64,000 bases of DNA from Gracilaria domingensis (Eukaryota > Rhodophyta > Florideophyceae > Gracilariales > Gracilariaceae). Location of the stretch: assembly GCA_022539475.1 (NCBI GenBank), contig VCMS01000332.1, positions 35,420-99,419 on the forward strand, given 5' to 3'. The notes under the pieces were generated by a model that was not told where the DNA came from, ran no database searches, and worked only from the letters and a program-made list of their open reading frames with translations. The translations under genes and the position numbers were made by a program. Every line of letters begins with the position of its first letter. Within the stretch, counting starts at the first letter, position 1. Below are positions 33,845 through 45,791 of this stretch, one piece after another.

Positions 33845-34860
33845 TGAATATTATGATTGAAATGGGCGGTGTGCTCCTGAGTGGGGCTGATAGTGAGCCT
33901 ACGGTTGAGAAGATATTAATCCTGCGCAGCTTTTTGTTCGTTTAAGAGATGGAGATGAGATAAAACGTGTATGGTGTACTATAATGTGCGCCAGGAGGCC
34001 TAGATGAGTTGCGCAAGAGAAGCTTATTGTCCTTAGAAACGTGATAGACGTGCTGGAGAAGGCGGTGAAAGTGTTCTGCACAAGACAAGGGTTGGTGGAG
34101 GAAAGGATGTTGAAATTGGATGTAGAAGGAAGGACAGAGATGGGAAGTGCGGGAAGGGTTGCGGCACAGAAGGAGTCCTTTTTGACAACGAAGGCGAAGG
34201 CTGGTAGTTTTGGGCACCGGAAGAGCCGTCTGACGAAGAGGCGTAAGGAGAAGAGGATGGTGATGGAAGAGGTGCCAAAGGAGGCAATCGGGGCTCCGGT
34301 CTTGACTGGGTTTTTACGTAGGGCATGAAACTGCGAACGGCCCAACGAAATCAGGCGGCGCATAAGGAGAAAAGGATGGGGAGGAATGGGAAGCTGTTTT
34401 TGGGCGACGCGGGTGTACGGGATTGGGGAGGGTTGCTACCCGTACTTCTACAGAAAAGCTTTTGGGGAGACGAAGAGGAAGGATCCGAACGCAGGATCGG
34501 CGAAAAATGAGTAAAGAGTGATTGCGGTTTGGATGGGAAGGAACGTTGGGATGATTGAGGTGGGATGAGTTGTGATTTTTGTTGCAACTTAGAGGAAAAT
34601 GGAAACGCAAACTAGCACGAGTGCAGTTTTGAGAGAGGGTCGCGGAAAAGAGTGAATGGGGTGGTGCGGCGAAGTAGAACCTCTACAAAAACTAGGAGAC
34701 CCAAGAACTAAACTGCGCGAAATGGAATTTAATATTCCAAAATTTCTTAATTTTTTGAGTGCCAGCCTCTGCCACCCCCTCGCGCGCCCCAAATAGCTCC
34801 AAAACTAGCTTAGTTTCCAAAGCGAACAGACTATATTCCACTTTGCAGAACACAGACGAA
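33845..34860 (+). mobile_element. Repeat element, copy B (5'-truncated)
   Basis: Inverted relative to copy A at 16.8-18.2 kb. Coding similarity starts near 33845, in the middle of the copy-A protein (the EMGGVVLSG region), and is clearest at 34041-34328 (coiled coil and KSRLTKRRKEKR tail). About 530 bp of closely similar 3' sequence follows and ends at the same CGTCTGTGTTC boundary near 34860. The upstream half is missing or too diverged to see. Frames are broken, so no protein is made. Confidence 0.75.
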
Positions 34861-36007
34861 GTGCCCGAGCGCTTCTTCTCTGACAGATGAAGAGAATGGT
34901 GTGGCCTGTGAGACCGGCGTAGGCACATGTTAAGAGGACGGTTACCTCATGGTCCGAGTGCTGCTGCTCGGAAAACAAAAAATCTGGGAGTGAAAGTACG
35001 ATGGACGAAGAAAGGTTTGCAGGCATATTAAAGAGAAGGGTGGTATACGAAAATTGCGGTAGGACACATTTAAGACAGGGAGCTGTGAGTTGTACAGGGT
35101 ATGCGGCTGAAATTGAAAGACGGGTGCAGACGTGGGGTTCAAAAACACGACAAAGCGTAATGAGCCTATAGTGGTATGCAGCGTGTAAAGAAGTGGTTGA
35201 TGTTGAAATGGGATCCTCTCGAACATGAATGTTAAACAAGGGCATGAATGTTAAACAAGGGCAAGGAAGTCTTGTCTGAGGCCTGAACGAAAAAAGAAAA
35301 CGGAGATAGCCCAAGTGGAGGACGCACCAGAAAAATGATCTCGGTGCGTGACATTAACGTGGTTCGAAGAGGTGAAAGACGGTGGTTTTCATTGGCGCTG
35401 CGTGAATTATGTGAAAAAAGGCCTGTTAGAAGTACAAGAGAGGTCTTGGAATGGTGAAGGACGTGCGGGTGAATACAACCTTTCAACGGCGGCGGGAATA
35501 GCACGAGGCCATATTTGTCGGGTTAGGTGAGAACGAGGTCTCTGTTTCGATGCCAAACAAGCATTTAACATCGTGCTTGAAAGAGCACAGAGGGCAGCAG
35601 CCGAGATACAGGCCCGAATTGGCCTGTCGCACTCACACAAATGGCGTCCAAGAGAATCGAGCTCGACGGTAGGGAACGCAGCGAAAGTGGGGACGAAAAA
35701 TGGGCGAGTCTAGAATAATTGTGAGGGTATGCGGCGCGAAAGAGGACATTGTGGGCGTTGCGAGCTCAGAGACGACGCGCGAGTCCGCGAACCGTGTGCG
35801 CGCGCGACGTGCAAAAATGGGAATGTAGCAAACGACGAGTTTCCAACAAGTTTGCAACTGTGAAAGGGGCGGCAGTCCAACAGAGAAAGATAGCTTGAGC
35901 GAGGGCTCAGAACGATCGCAGAACTTGGAAAAATAGCTCCTAGAGATACACTACGTGCATCTAAGGTGCGTTCAGTCCGGGCCATGCCAGCTCAAGTGCA
36001 GTACTGA
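34861..36007. other. No assigned gene; weak coding-like scraps
   Basis: A plus-strand frame at 35001-35177 opens with MDEERFAGILKRRVVYENC and a later one contains LERAQRAAAEIQARIG (about 35570-35617). Neither is recognised. A direct duplication of GAATGTTAAACAAGGGCA occurs at about 35226-35262. Confidence 0.3.
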
Positions 36008-36104
36008 ATCGTCCAATGCATATCAAAGGGATATCTTAATGCACGCCAAAACATCCAATGTGTATCATTTGGACGTTCATAGCACATCGAGATACCTCTC
36101 TGGG
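36008..36104. mobile_element. MITE of the CCCAGAGAGG family, right-end fragment
   Basis: Ends CCTCTCTGGG at 36095-36104 and carries the family's internal TCCAATG / ATATC / CATCCAATG words. No left terminus is present. Confidence 0.55.
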
Positions 36105-37010
36105 TTTCAATGGATCAAAGTCTTTCTAAAACTTGCTTTCAATAGAATTTCGGTAGGGTCTTGGTGCCATGAAGACATAATGATGCACGACTTAATTTAA
36201 TGCCAACTGACGGAACAAGAATTCGAACTTCGTCGATATTCGAATTAAATTTGATAGCATGAGTTTTCGCTGTTCTATTGTGGCAAGGTGCCGCAGTACT
36301 CATGCCATCACAATTATCGCTTGGAAGTGGACCCCTAATATCTCAAAGGTAGGTATTGCTACTTTTTTGCACTCCCTGCATCCAGTGCGCATGGGAAGGC
36401 CGTCTGGCTATTTGACATGCCATTCCGTGCACTAGGCACTGGATACTTTAGGTCTACAACGTCATTGTTTGTGTCTCGGGTTCCTGCTTCTTTTATTCTT
36501 CCGGCTCTTTTTATTTTCTGTCTTTTTCTCTTGTTCTCTGTGCCTAAATGGTTCACCACAGTTTCAGATTCCTTGCAGGAACGCGATCAACCCATGAGGT
36601 GCCCAGTCAAAACCCAGGTAAAACTTTCCGTCATTCATGGTTCATTGGTTTCTCAGCATGTGAAGAAGTTTTAATGTTCAAACCATCTTCGTTGGCCTAA
36701 TTTTTTCGAAAACAATTAATTCGTTATATCTTCATTGCATTTTAAGACAACAAAAACATAATGACTTTGGTCATGGTTTACTGAAGAAAAGACGGCCCAC
36801 GATTGAAAATCAGTCGGACATCGGATTCAATTCAATTGCACGAGTTCTGACTGAGAAACTCGTGCATCAAATTTAATTCGAATCTCATACGAGTTCCAAT
36901 TTTTGTTCTTTCAATTTTCATTTGGCTAAGTCGTGCGTCATTATGTTTTCATTGCTTTAAGGGCCAATGAAATTCTATTTAAATTACTTTTCCTAAAATA
37001 TTTAATCCAT
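36090..37010. mobile_element. ~0.9-kb foldback element with long inverted arms
   Basis: The left arm (about 36100-36270) and right arm (about 36855-37010) are diverged reverse complements. Matching words include TTTCAATGGAT, AATAGAATTTC, GACATAATGATGCACGACTTA versus its inverted partner near 36930-36950, and ATTCGAATTAAATTTGAT. The interior encodes nothing. Exact ends are uncertain, and it abuts the MITE fragment. Confidence 0.55.
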
Positions 37011-37559
37011 TGAAAATACCTTGACCATCTAAGAAAAGTGCTTAGATACAGAAAAGTAAATGAATATTAAATGACGGAAAATTTTGGCTTGGATGGTGGT
37101 GACCATGAAGCGGTATTTAGTGGTTTCTGGCGTCATCATGTAGAAAAAATGGTCTCAGTATAATTCTTTCTGTTCTTCTCCACAATGTTGTAACTCTTCC
37201 TTGTGGAAAGGGTGTATGGTCCTGCTAGTGGCCAAAATGACCGCTTTGACCATCACCGCTCCTAATAAGAGCAGCATATTTGTGATATATATGGGGTGAT
37301 TGAAAGCCAACATTTCCCTGCCACGGATCCATATTGGTTCCATATACGAAGGTTTTTTTGTCCAATCCCTCTAGTTTTAGAGCTGTTTTCAAGCCTTCAC
37401 GGCCGTCTGCCTTTGTTTTGTTTACGTTGGAGCTATACTTGGAGTTGTACTAGGCTGTTTAATTTGCAGTTTATCCATGGGTTTCTACCAAAAACGAATA
37501 TGTCAAAAATGAATTCTGATCACTGTTCATACGTATGGCGCCCACTTGTAACCATCTTT
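37011..37559. other. No gene seen
   Basis: AT-rich; no motif or repeat identified. Confidence 0.4.
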
Positions 37560-38013
37560 CCCAGAGAGGGGAATTGATGTCCGGATGATATCCTCCAGAT
37601 AACCCATATTAGAATTATAAAACCTGAACATGTCGATTTAATCTCCTTAAGATGTCCATATGATATGCGTAAATGATGCTCAGATGATGCATGAAGTATA
37701 TCCAAATGATAACTGCCTGATACGAATTTGATGTACGACGAGATTTCCATTGGCTTTTGTGATGTCCAAATGATGCACCATGGATTTCCGGACATCCATT
37801 GGACATATCTTCGTACATCATATGAATATCTTTCGAATAGTTTCTGCAGATCCAAAGGACATGTAAAGGGCATCAATTAGGCGCATCCAACAGGGTACTA
37901 CGGCATATCATTCGGATATCCTGGACGCGCAGAAGATATCCAACTGATATCCCATAGATGTCCCAAATTTTCATCCATTGGACATCCATTGGGCATCACT
38001 TTATCTCATAGGG
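37560..38013. mobile_element. MITE, CCCAGAGAGG family, copy 1
   Basis: A 454-bp element starting CCCAGAGAGGGGAATTGATG and ending CATCACTTTATCTCATAGGG. It is flanked on both sides by TTT (37557-37559 and 38014-38016), consistent with a 3-bp target duplication. The interior is full of GATGTCC, GATATCC and ATGATG words, including the palindromic TCCATTGGACAT type. It is closely related to 47384-47815. Confidence 0.85.
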
Positions 38014-38493
38014 TTTCGGTCCCCCAGACTGCACTGCTTCCCAACCACATATCGTACAAACCTTGTCCTGCTCTAGTTGGACCTATTTCTTCCTACGATA
38101 AGCTGCATAATGTCGTCCATATTAGGAACACATTTTGGCCTTTTTTCATGCACGAAGTTATCCCTACAGGAAATATTTTCAAAAATAGGATCAAACATTG
38201 AGGGTAATATGAGCCATTTTCAAGAATATGAGAGGAAATGGATCACGCATGGAAGTCCTGTCTCGGTGGCATGTCATGCCAGTGGCAATCATGCACCATC
38301 ATGGTAGGTCCATGGATAAACATTGGACAGGCTTTGGTGAACCGGCGCTGATGAAAGTCGACATAGATTTGATACCGGTTGCAGATGGGAGTGCGACTGG
38401 ATGATTATGTACTTAAAATCTTTCTTGCTTGGCTCTGACGATGGCCACTTTAATCTATACCTGTTACTCGCTGCAATTCATGTGCGTGACGTT
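38014..38493. other. No gene seen
   Basis: Intergenic, no recognisable feature. Confidence 0.4.
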
Positions 38494-39522
38494 TTACATT
38501 GCGCACGACTTCTTCAAAAGAGCGTCACCCAGCTGAAGCGCCTCCTTCCGGCCCCCGCTGCCCATCCGCGCCTTCATGCCTGCCACGCTCCGTCGCAGCG
38601 CACGTTTAACTCGCTCCACCTCGTCCACCCACCACGCATCCGTCCTTTTCCCAACACCCTCCGCGCCGCGCACAACGTACCCCTACACCTCATCGCGCAT
38701 CACGTGCTCCAGAACAATCTTCATCAGTTTCATACTACTCATCCTCCTCCACAGCGCTCTAATCAGCGATATATATCCGTAAAGCACCTCTCTTACCCCT
38801 TTCGCTCCTATCCAGCGTCGCAGAATGCGCGTTAGCGATAAAGGCTTCGCTTCATCCTGTTCGAACACCCGCTCGTCCTCTCTGCTACTGTTCTTCTCGC
38901 CCGAGCTGCTCAATAGACGAACACCTCCGCGTTGCACCGCCTCATTTTTGCAGCCGAGCATCATTTTCTGCCGACCTTGGCATCCAGTTGCCAGCACGAA
39001 CGATACAGCGCTGCCGCTACCCACATTCTGCGCGAGCCGTTTCCAGAACGAGAACAGTTGTCGCATCGTGCGCCTTCGCTCTTGATACAATCCGCGCACA
39101 CGTTCTCCCCAACGCGTGTCTGGCACACCGTTTCATATGTTTAAAACTCAAGCGTCGACTCGCTCTGCGCGTCGTATTCCTTCTCCTCCATCCGTCTCTC
39201 GCTCCCTCTCCTCCTGCTCCGCTTCACGGAAGGCCATGATCCCGTCATCATAGCTCTTGCCCCTGTTTTCCAGATACTCCTCCAGCCCTTCTGACACGCT
39301 CCTAACCTCGTCTTCGTCGCACTCGAGCCGAGAGCAAAAACCGGTGGCAATGTACCACGGCACGCCGGGGTGATTCCGATGTGTCACAGCCACTGTGTAA
39401 TTGGCGAAGACCCCCTCATTTAGCGTCCGGTAAATTTGCAAGGCACGGTTTTCTGCCATTTCAACGTGTAGTCGAACGTAGTATTCCACCAAGACCTTAT
39501 ACCTCCTCCTACCACCAAGCAC
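38494..39522 (-). pseudogene. Unidentified reading frame with three in-frame stops
   Basis: Leftwards from 39522 a single frame of 343 codons is broken only by two TGAs (around 39140-39150) and a TAG near 38683, then ends at TAA 38494-38496. Its composition is protein-like: HRNHPGVPWYIATGFCSRLE near the start, an acidic Glu/Arg stretch in the middle, WKRLAQNVGSGSAVSF, and near the end TDAWWVDEVERVKRALRRSV. I do not recognise the family. The WW...EV...R tail faintly recalls the endonuclease-RT linker of non-LTR elements, but no RT follows. Confidence 0.45.
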
Positions 39523-39583
39523 ACTGATGTCTCGACAACACCCAGTGATAATTGACGATTTGTGCCCTGATCGTATGTGCTAG

Positions 39584-40246
39584 CTAGTAAGGCGTAGCCA
39601 TGGGTCCCAATCTATCTGTAGGAGCGTTTGTTTTGGCTTGTGTCCGCGGTGCACTCGAAGACTCCGTGCCCGCCACGAGTCCAGTAGCTTTCGTCGCTTC
39701 GACTTGCTTCTTTGATGTAAGCTGCACGTCTCCTTTGACTCTAGACTCATTGGCTGCCGTATTCGCATTCTTCGCGTCGGGTTGTTTGTCTGCTTTATCC
39801 TCCACCATGTCAGCCTTGGCCGCTGCAGAATTAAGGTGACTCGAAGAAAACATGTTATGCGGTCCTTGGCCTCCGGGAATGCTCTTTTGAATTTGTGGCT
39901 ATCGCTGCACTTGCAAGTGTGATACGTATGTACAGATCTTTCCGAAAGCTTCTGTATAATGTTAGGTAACACACTCGTCGTCAATCGCTTTTGTTGTTCG
40001 ATCCAACGTGATTGGTCTTGCCTGCTTGCTTGTGTTGCACTTTCCATCTTCTCCACTCCTTTTCGCGCAGCTATGTAATTGGCATTTGCTCTCTGCACTT
40101 GGTCGTTTGCCTACTGCACGTAACGTATCGCGGCTTTTAAATGAGCTGGGTTGGCACTGTAGAGGTGCAGCAATAGGACGCCAAAGCTTCAGCGCTTCTC
40201 GATAAAACTGACGATTGTGTCGGTCTTTTGGTTTGCGGTCATCCAT
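39584..40246 (-). CDS. Putative small multi-exon gene or remnant, unknown function
   Basis: Starts at ATG 40246 (MDDRKPKDRHNRQFYREALK). A second open block near 40098-39934 (RANANYIAARKGVEKMESAT) could be followed by a short GT...AG intron and a last block to 39584 that is Ala/Lys/Thr-rich (KADKQPDAKNANTAANESRV). Exon joins are not certain. No domain recognised. It may equally be a decayed fragment like its neighbours. Confidence 0.25.
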
Positions 40247-40641
40247 ATATGCTTTCAGACGAAAGTAAGTCGCCTACGGAAACTGGCGCACAATACGGGA
40301 TAACATGGGGGCTACGATTAGCCCTTCAGTTCTCCCTAGCATTTGCAACAGTTGAGAAAGCCACGACAGCCACATGCACGCTGGTATATCCAAGATTGCC
40401 TCACTTAAAGCCATGATTACTCCTTTCCGCTCAGATGATAGAGAGCCTGTTTTGTATGGCTCAGGTGGACTGGAAACCCCTTTGCCTTATCTGCGTTTCC
40501 ATTTTCTTGACCTGTAACGAACGTGTGTGCTAACGTCTTTGGCAGTCCCTCTTCGAATAGAGCGCCGCCGTTCAGGTGATCTGACCTCGAAGCCGATAAT
40601 GTCAGGGAGCTCTGATGCCCTATCAATTTATTAGTAGTGAA
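40247..40641. other. No assigned gene
   Basis: Short frames only. It could contain more decayed sequence of the TRRAP-like gene, whose frame ends at 40642. Confidence 0.35.
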
Positions 40642-42076
40642 TTAAAACGGAAGACGGGATTGTAAGTCTATATTTAAGAGTGGTAAGACGCGTGACAAAA
40701 ATGCACGAGCCTTCCGAGAACCAAAGCGCACAGCCTGCAGGTAACATTTCACAGCAGCTTTGCGGAAAAACAGCTCTGCAGCATAACCATTGCTGACCCC
40801 CATCAGCTCCTCTATTTGCTTGTCGTTAGAACCAATATTGTCTGTGAAAGATGCAAATGTCGATGGATCTTCTGCTGCCTTCTTTTGCGTATTGTCGCAA
40901 TGTTGACCCCAAGAGAGCCATGCGGATTAGAGGGTAGCGATAGAACGAGATCTTGTCTTCCATGCCTTTGTGAGATTGTCCATTTCCTGAATGGTAAGGA
41001 ACATGTTCACTTGCGAGTCTGCAATGGCTTCTAGTTCGCTCTCCAATAAGCTTCGAGTCCGATCGCATATGGTTTCTTTGGCTGAACGTAATCTTAGATC
41101 AGCGTTCCTCCTTTCAAAATACGTCAAATCAGAATGCCGTGCACTCCATCTTGAGCCAAGAAATCTTATGACATTTGCTCGGAAAGCCGGCAATGGCTGA
41201 AACTGAACATTGGACTCAAGGGCGGTTTTGACGTTCTTAATCGGCTATGTCACCTGAATATAGTGATTCTCTTTCGCAAGCGACAAAGTACGTAGCTTTC
41301 CAAGTCCGCTTGGCCCTAAAAATGTTAGCTGGGACCATATCTGCGGAAAGATTTGAGCCCATGTCCTGCAAGCGATTTCATGATCACAGTTTACGAAACT
41401 GATTAATGACTTCGTGAAGTCCTCCCTCCTAAAAGCCTCCAAAAACCTTTCAAATTTGTGCAGCGACATATCCGAAATGCCAGGTTGTTGTTATTCAGAG
41501 ACCGAGTTCGTTTCACCATTAGCATCCTTCATGACGGTATCAGCATCACATTGAACCAACTTCGGAAATGCAGTAGGTTCGCATGTGAAATCTATAGCAC
41601 GATCTTTTTCAACCAAAGAAACGAGCAGTTCAGCCATGTTTTTGATCCATACGGAAGAACTCCCATTCCTGCTCTGAAACAATACACTAAAGAAGAAGTG
41701 AGGCCGAGCCCCCTACCGCAGATTCGTATATATCAAACAACTCTTGGCGAAGCGGGGATCTATAAGATTTCAAACCTTTCATGAAGACCTCTTTAAGTTT
41801 CGGGTTTGTCTTTCTCAGGGACGACGATTCTCTTGTCGGTTTGAAGGTTTTCAAGACCATCGAGAGGTAAGTAACCCTCAGTTCCGCTGAGTTGATTATC
41901 TCAAAAGTCCTTATCTTCTGTATCGGTTGCGCCTTCTCCTTTGCAGTCAGTGGTTCTTTCGCAATCACTTGGTGAGGTACGTTGATCGGTTTTCGGAACA
42001 CTAGACCGTCTACTAGTTCCACCAACTTAAGTAGCACCTCGGTGTCTGTGCACTTTTCACACAACCAAAGTCCCAA
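40642..42076 (-). pseudogene. TRRAP/Tra1-like HEAT-FAT fragment
   Basis: Four consecutive minus-strand blocks resemble TRRAP/Tra1, the giant PI3K-related scaffold of SAGA and NuA4 histone acetyltransferase complexes: LKEVFMKGLKSYRSPLRQEL (41.8 kb), TWAQIFPQIWSQLTFLGPSG (41.35 kb), NVIRFLGSRWSARHSDLTYF (41.17 kb), and the FAT-type MFLTIQEMDNLTKAW ... LSWGQHCDN ... VKCYLQAVRFGSRKARAFLS (41.0-40.65 kb). The blocks lie in different frames with stops between them. The real gene encodes >3000 residues, so this is a fragment. A 42-bp in-frame insert with a stop, bounded by GCATGG repeats, splits KAW from LSWG. Confidence 0.75.
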
Positions 42077-42113
42077 AATTGCTCAGAGAATGTTAGGTGG
42101 CTTTAAGAGCTAA

Positions 42114-43001
42114 AATGAATTCTTTACTCGTGAACTCAACCCGGACGCTAATCCACGTTCGAGTTCAAACCCAGAAGATGATAGCATTGTTACAGTATCA
42201 GCAGATACCATTATAAATCTCATGTTGTCTGATTTAAATCTCGAAACAATGGTTAACGTGAAAGGTCCGCAAATCAGCATGGTAAAGCTTCTACAAAATT
42301 CAAAGCACGCCAAGTACTTTGTACGTGGTACTGTTGTATCCCGTGTTCTGATGCCTACTGTGTACTATCACTATCACTCTCCCATTAAGAGCATTAGTAG
42401 CGAGATTGTTGAAGGAAAGGACATCCCTGGCATTTACAATGGCATTATGGACGGAGAGCACTAGTTTAATGATATGTCAAACTCTGGACGGGGCGACACC
42501 GATTTCAGCATCTTTGAAGAATTTCATCGTGCATATTACATGATCAAAACCGAGAACTTCTGGCACGTCGCAATGATTCCAGTCGGGTTGAATACTATAG
42601 GCAGAATTACGCCTTCTCTGGTGGGCGATGAATCGTCGTACGTTCCACCAGGTGGAACACCGGTTTCAGTTGCCAAAGGTCAGAAGGTTGGGCACTTTGC
42701 TTACGGAGGCTCATTAAATATCTTGATGTTCGAGGAAAGGGTGTTCCCTAGTGTATCCGTCCTCATGAATGATACGGTTGGCCAGATGACTCCCAAAATT
42801 CGGGAAGGAAAGAAAGGAGATAATTACGTTGCGAAGATAGTAAAAGAGAATATCGCAGGTCATTGGGGCTGGCGAACTGAGCTGAAATTCGTATTGGCTC
42901 CTCAGCGGTTGAGTACCGAAGTAGACCGGACCAAGAAGAAAAATAGGACAAACTGCCATTTATATCTGGAGGACCAAAGGAATGTCAGCGTTATCGGGTA
43001 A
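42114..43001 (+). pseudogene. Phosphatidylserine-decarboxylase-like protein, N-truncated, one in-frame stop
   Basis: One frame from after a TAA at 42111 to 43001, broken once by TAG 42462-42464. It opens NEFFTRELNPDANPR, the usual PSD N-terminal motif, followed by VTVSADT (Asp of the Asp-His-Ser set, where ADG is usual), YYHYHSPI (His), DFSIFEEFHRAYYM, WHVAMIPVGLNTIGRI and VGHFAYGGSLNILMFE, whose GGS would be the autocleavage site forming the pyruvoyl group. It belongs to the soluble PSD-like branch. No start codon is present and a stop cuts it, so it is probably dead. It is divergent from the TRRAP fragment on the other strand. Confidence 0.85.
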
Positions 43002-43486
43002 AGACAAATTTAAACACTGCATTAATGATTTAGGGCCTCGAACGGAACCCGTATCGCATGTCGCGGGAGAACAGTAAAATTTTGCCAAGTAGATGAAGTC
43101 ATACATGAAGTACTTACTCGTTTATGATGTCTTCCTTAAATGACAGTAAACATAAGTGTTCTCATACATTAGCAATGCGCAGAGTAGGACATTCATAGCT
43201 TCTGTCTCGGATACGCTCCATCTGGATCTGGTGCGTCCCCGAAATTATCTTTTCCAGTGAAGCATTCTTCGTGCGGTGCTTGCCATGAAACGCTTGGCAC
43301 TTCCACATTTCTGCTGCGCGAAGTGTCTCAGCTGCCAATAAGCGCTCCCCTAGAATGCAAAAGCGATTCCGTGTGGGAAACGGCTTGCTTCACCTTTCAG
43401 CGATGATGATCATTCTGGTTCCTTAACGTAAGCTGGTGGCCCTTGAACAACGGTCTTCTAGTGGAGACCTTTTCATACACAGGACA
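43002..43486. other. No gene seen
   Basis: No recognisable feature. Confidence 0.4.
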
Positions 43487-44355
43487 TCAAGCCACACACC
43501 AGAACAGGACGCACTCACACGGTCTTGTACCAATTGGAACAAGGCCGGAGCTTTCTTCATACCCAGCGATTTGCTCTCCTATTTTAACATCGACGTCTGT
43601 CCCCATAATACATGTGGAGTATCTATCGGAAGGTACCAAAACTTGATCGCCGTTGAACTTGGTGTTCCAATATGCTAGATAGCTGAATGTCTTTTCAGAA
43701 ACTGCCACATCTGCTGCGGTATTCTGTCGTGTATTGACGTTGTCCATTCCTTCAACCACGGCGCTGTCGATGATGTCTGCTCGAGCTTGTTCTGGTATGT
43801 TCCGCAGCTGAAGATGAAAAGCTTCTTTCACATGCTTAATGGTGGGACCCTGGACACATGTAGCATGCGCATAAAGTTTTAATCCATCCACCGGGAGCTC
43901 TTCGAAGTTATCGACTTTGTTACTAGCAGCTTCTCGAAGAGCAAATGCCCTTAGTTGCTGCAAAGGCTCCCCAGATCGGAGGGTTTGCCTAATGTACATA
44001 AATAGATAGGCTATCGAAACGGAAATGATGACCAGCATTTGAAGCCTTGCAACCATGCAAACCAGAGACACTCCAACTTGTTCAGATGCGGTAAGGCTAT
44101 AGGTAGAATGATGGTGCTCGATATTTGACGGGTCATGTACCGTTGGAATATGCCAAGAATGCGGCCGTGTACCCTTACCTAACGAGTTTGGAGGGAACTG
44201 TGCATCTGTTGCCCAGTATGGTTCTAGCTGGAGCTTAAACCGGGAAGAGTACCAGCCTGCATAGAGACCCTCGTTGCGAAAGGGCGCGGTTTGCTCTGAA
44301 GAGCTGGCATGGGAGAATATAGTTTGATCGCGGTCGACTGAACTGCGTTCTACGA
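43487..44355 (-). CDS. Hypothetical membrane protein segment
   Basis: One open minus-strand frame from about 44355 to 43487. A luminal-looking part (GLYAGWYSSRFKLQLEPYW, HIPTVHDPSN) is followed by a hydrophobic segment (MLVIISVSIAYLFMYI), then a soluble part (SNKVDNFEELPVDGLKLYAH, VPSDRYSTCIMGTDVDVKI). There is an ATG at 44056, but the frame extends upstream of it. Not recognised. A neighbouring minus-strand open block at 44631-45254 (starting MRATRSDGSRVPSLYIDNNR, with GFCGWDQDSQDVVC) in another frame may be part of the same gene, live or decayed. Confidence 0.35.
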
Positions 44356-44630
44356 CGTTATCGAACCGAGCAAAATCCGCTGAGCGCTATCGTCTGCGGT
44401 GTAGCTGAGCTTCACGGCGAGACGACGGTGCAAAGTAGTATGCAGAAAAGTGGGAGTTCGAATGTGGGAATTGCATGGAGGAGGGAACCAGGAGCAACGG
44501 CTGTAGACACTCATGACAGAAGGAGAAGACACTCGGCTTGTGGAGGTCGGCTCATTGACCTGATAACGAGGTGGAACGAAGTCTTTGCAGGTGGCGGAGT
44601 TGCTCTTGCCTTGACGGAACCAATCAACGG

Positions 44631-45440
44631 TTACTTTGATACTGCAAAACTGTAGCTCGCGAAGGGTCGGGAAAGGTGCATCCCACCATCAGAAACGTCA
44701 TTTAGGTTGTGAAGCAAGTGATAAATAGTTGGACAATCTTCTAGCTTTCTGCGGCAACTAAATGTCGGCATGCCCCTGGTAGTCCGAATGGAAGCGCAGC
44801 TTTGCGAGAAACTTCGAAAACGATAAACTTCTATGGACCATATGTAGGACGTGTTTTCACAAGCTGTGCATAAAAACACATGAAGTGGCATCGTATCACC
44901 AAAACAAAGATGATGGGAACGTTCTGAAGTAGACCTTTGACGAGTGCACACCAAACTAGACGGAGGATCAGCGTAATCCTTGCTCACGGTACTAAGCAAA
45001 AAGAGCATAGAAGTTGCGCAGCAATTACATACAACGTCTTGCGAGTCCTGATCCCAGCCGCAGAATCCGCCAACCTTTGACAAGGGACACACAGAGAATG
45101 ACTCCTCGTATGGGTCAGACTCGTCCTCAGCATCAATGACGCGCAGGTCTTTCCTTCTATTTTGTACAATCCACCTATTCGCATCCCTTAGGAGCCGGTT
45201 ATTATCGATATACAGCGAAGGGACTCGGCTACCGTCTGAACGTGTAGCTCTCATTCATTCAAAACTCAATAACCCCCCGGGTCTGGAATCTGTGGTCCAG
45301 CATACTCATTCACGACATCATAAGTACGCCAATATAGCTTTGGGACCGAGCTGTAGTATTCCGGATCGTCTTTGTAATGAGCAATTGAATAAGAATCACG
45401 GAAAGGGCACTATAGTAGTTGCAAAACTTGTTTTCCGGGT
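44631..45440 (-). pseudogene. Unidentified coding-like block
   Basis: 45440-45270 reads RDSYSIAHYKDDPEYYSSVP and YWRTYDVVNEYAGPQIPDP to a stop. A second frame from ATG 45254 reads SLYIDNNRLLRDANRWIVQN and a Cys-rich GFCGWDQ segment. Both look like real protein but do not join in one frame. Family unknown. Confidence 0.3.
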
Positions 45441-45533
45441 GGAAGCCAAAGATCTGGACAGTCCTCTACACGCAGCTGAAGGGTGGGGGTGAGCAGTAAT
45501 GCATGATTTATGCCGGAACTAAAGCCCTATTAA

Positions 45534-45791
45534 CATCGGAAATGGCCCAAATATGGCCGAAACAGTTTAGCTTGAAAATTTGTGAGAACATTCATTTCGC
45601 CAAAATAAACAATTTTCATTTTCAAGGAAATGTTCAAAATATGCCTTAAATGTGGCCCAAATATGGCCACCAAGAAATACGAAAATTGTTTATCTCCACC
45701 AGTTACACGTTCTCACAAATTTTCGAGCTAAACGCCCACATTTCGGTCATGTTTCGGCCATACTTCGGCCATTTTCGATGTCCGTAGGGAA
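45534..45791. mobile_element. ~258-bp foldback element
   Basis: Left arm 45534-45630 and right arm 45660-45791 are inverted, diverged copies sharing CATCG.AAATGGCC, ATGGCCGAAAC, TTTAGCT.GAAAATTTGTGAG and ATAAACAATTTTC. It has no coding capacity. Its right end falls inside a PDCD2-like reading frame. Confidence 0.75.

Noticed and set aside
42114-43001. Functional PSD-like gene with readthrough or a recoded TAG
   Set aside because: The frame also lacks a start and is cut at the N-terminus, and neighbouring fragments show the same decay.
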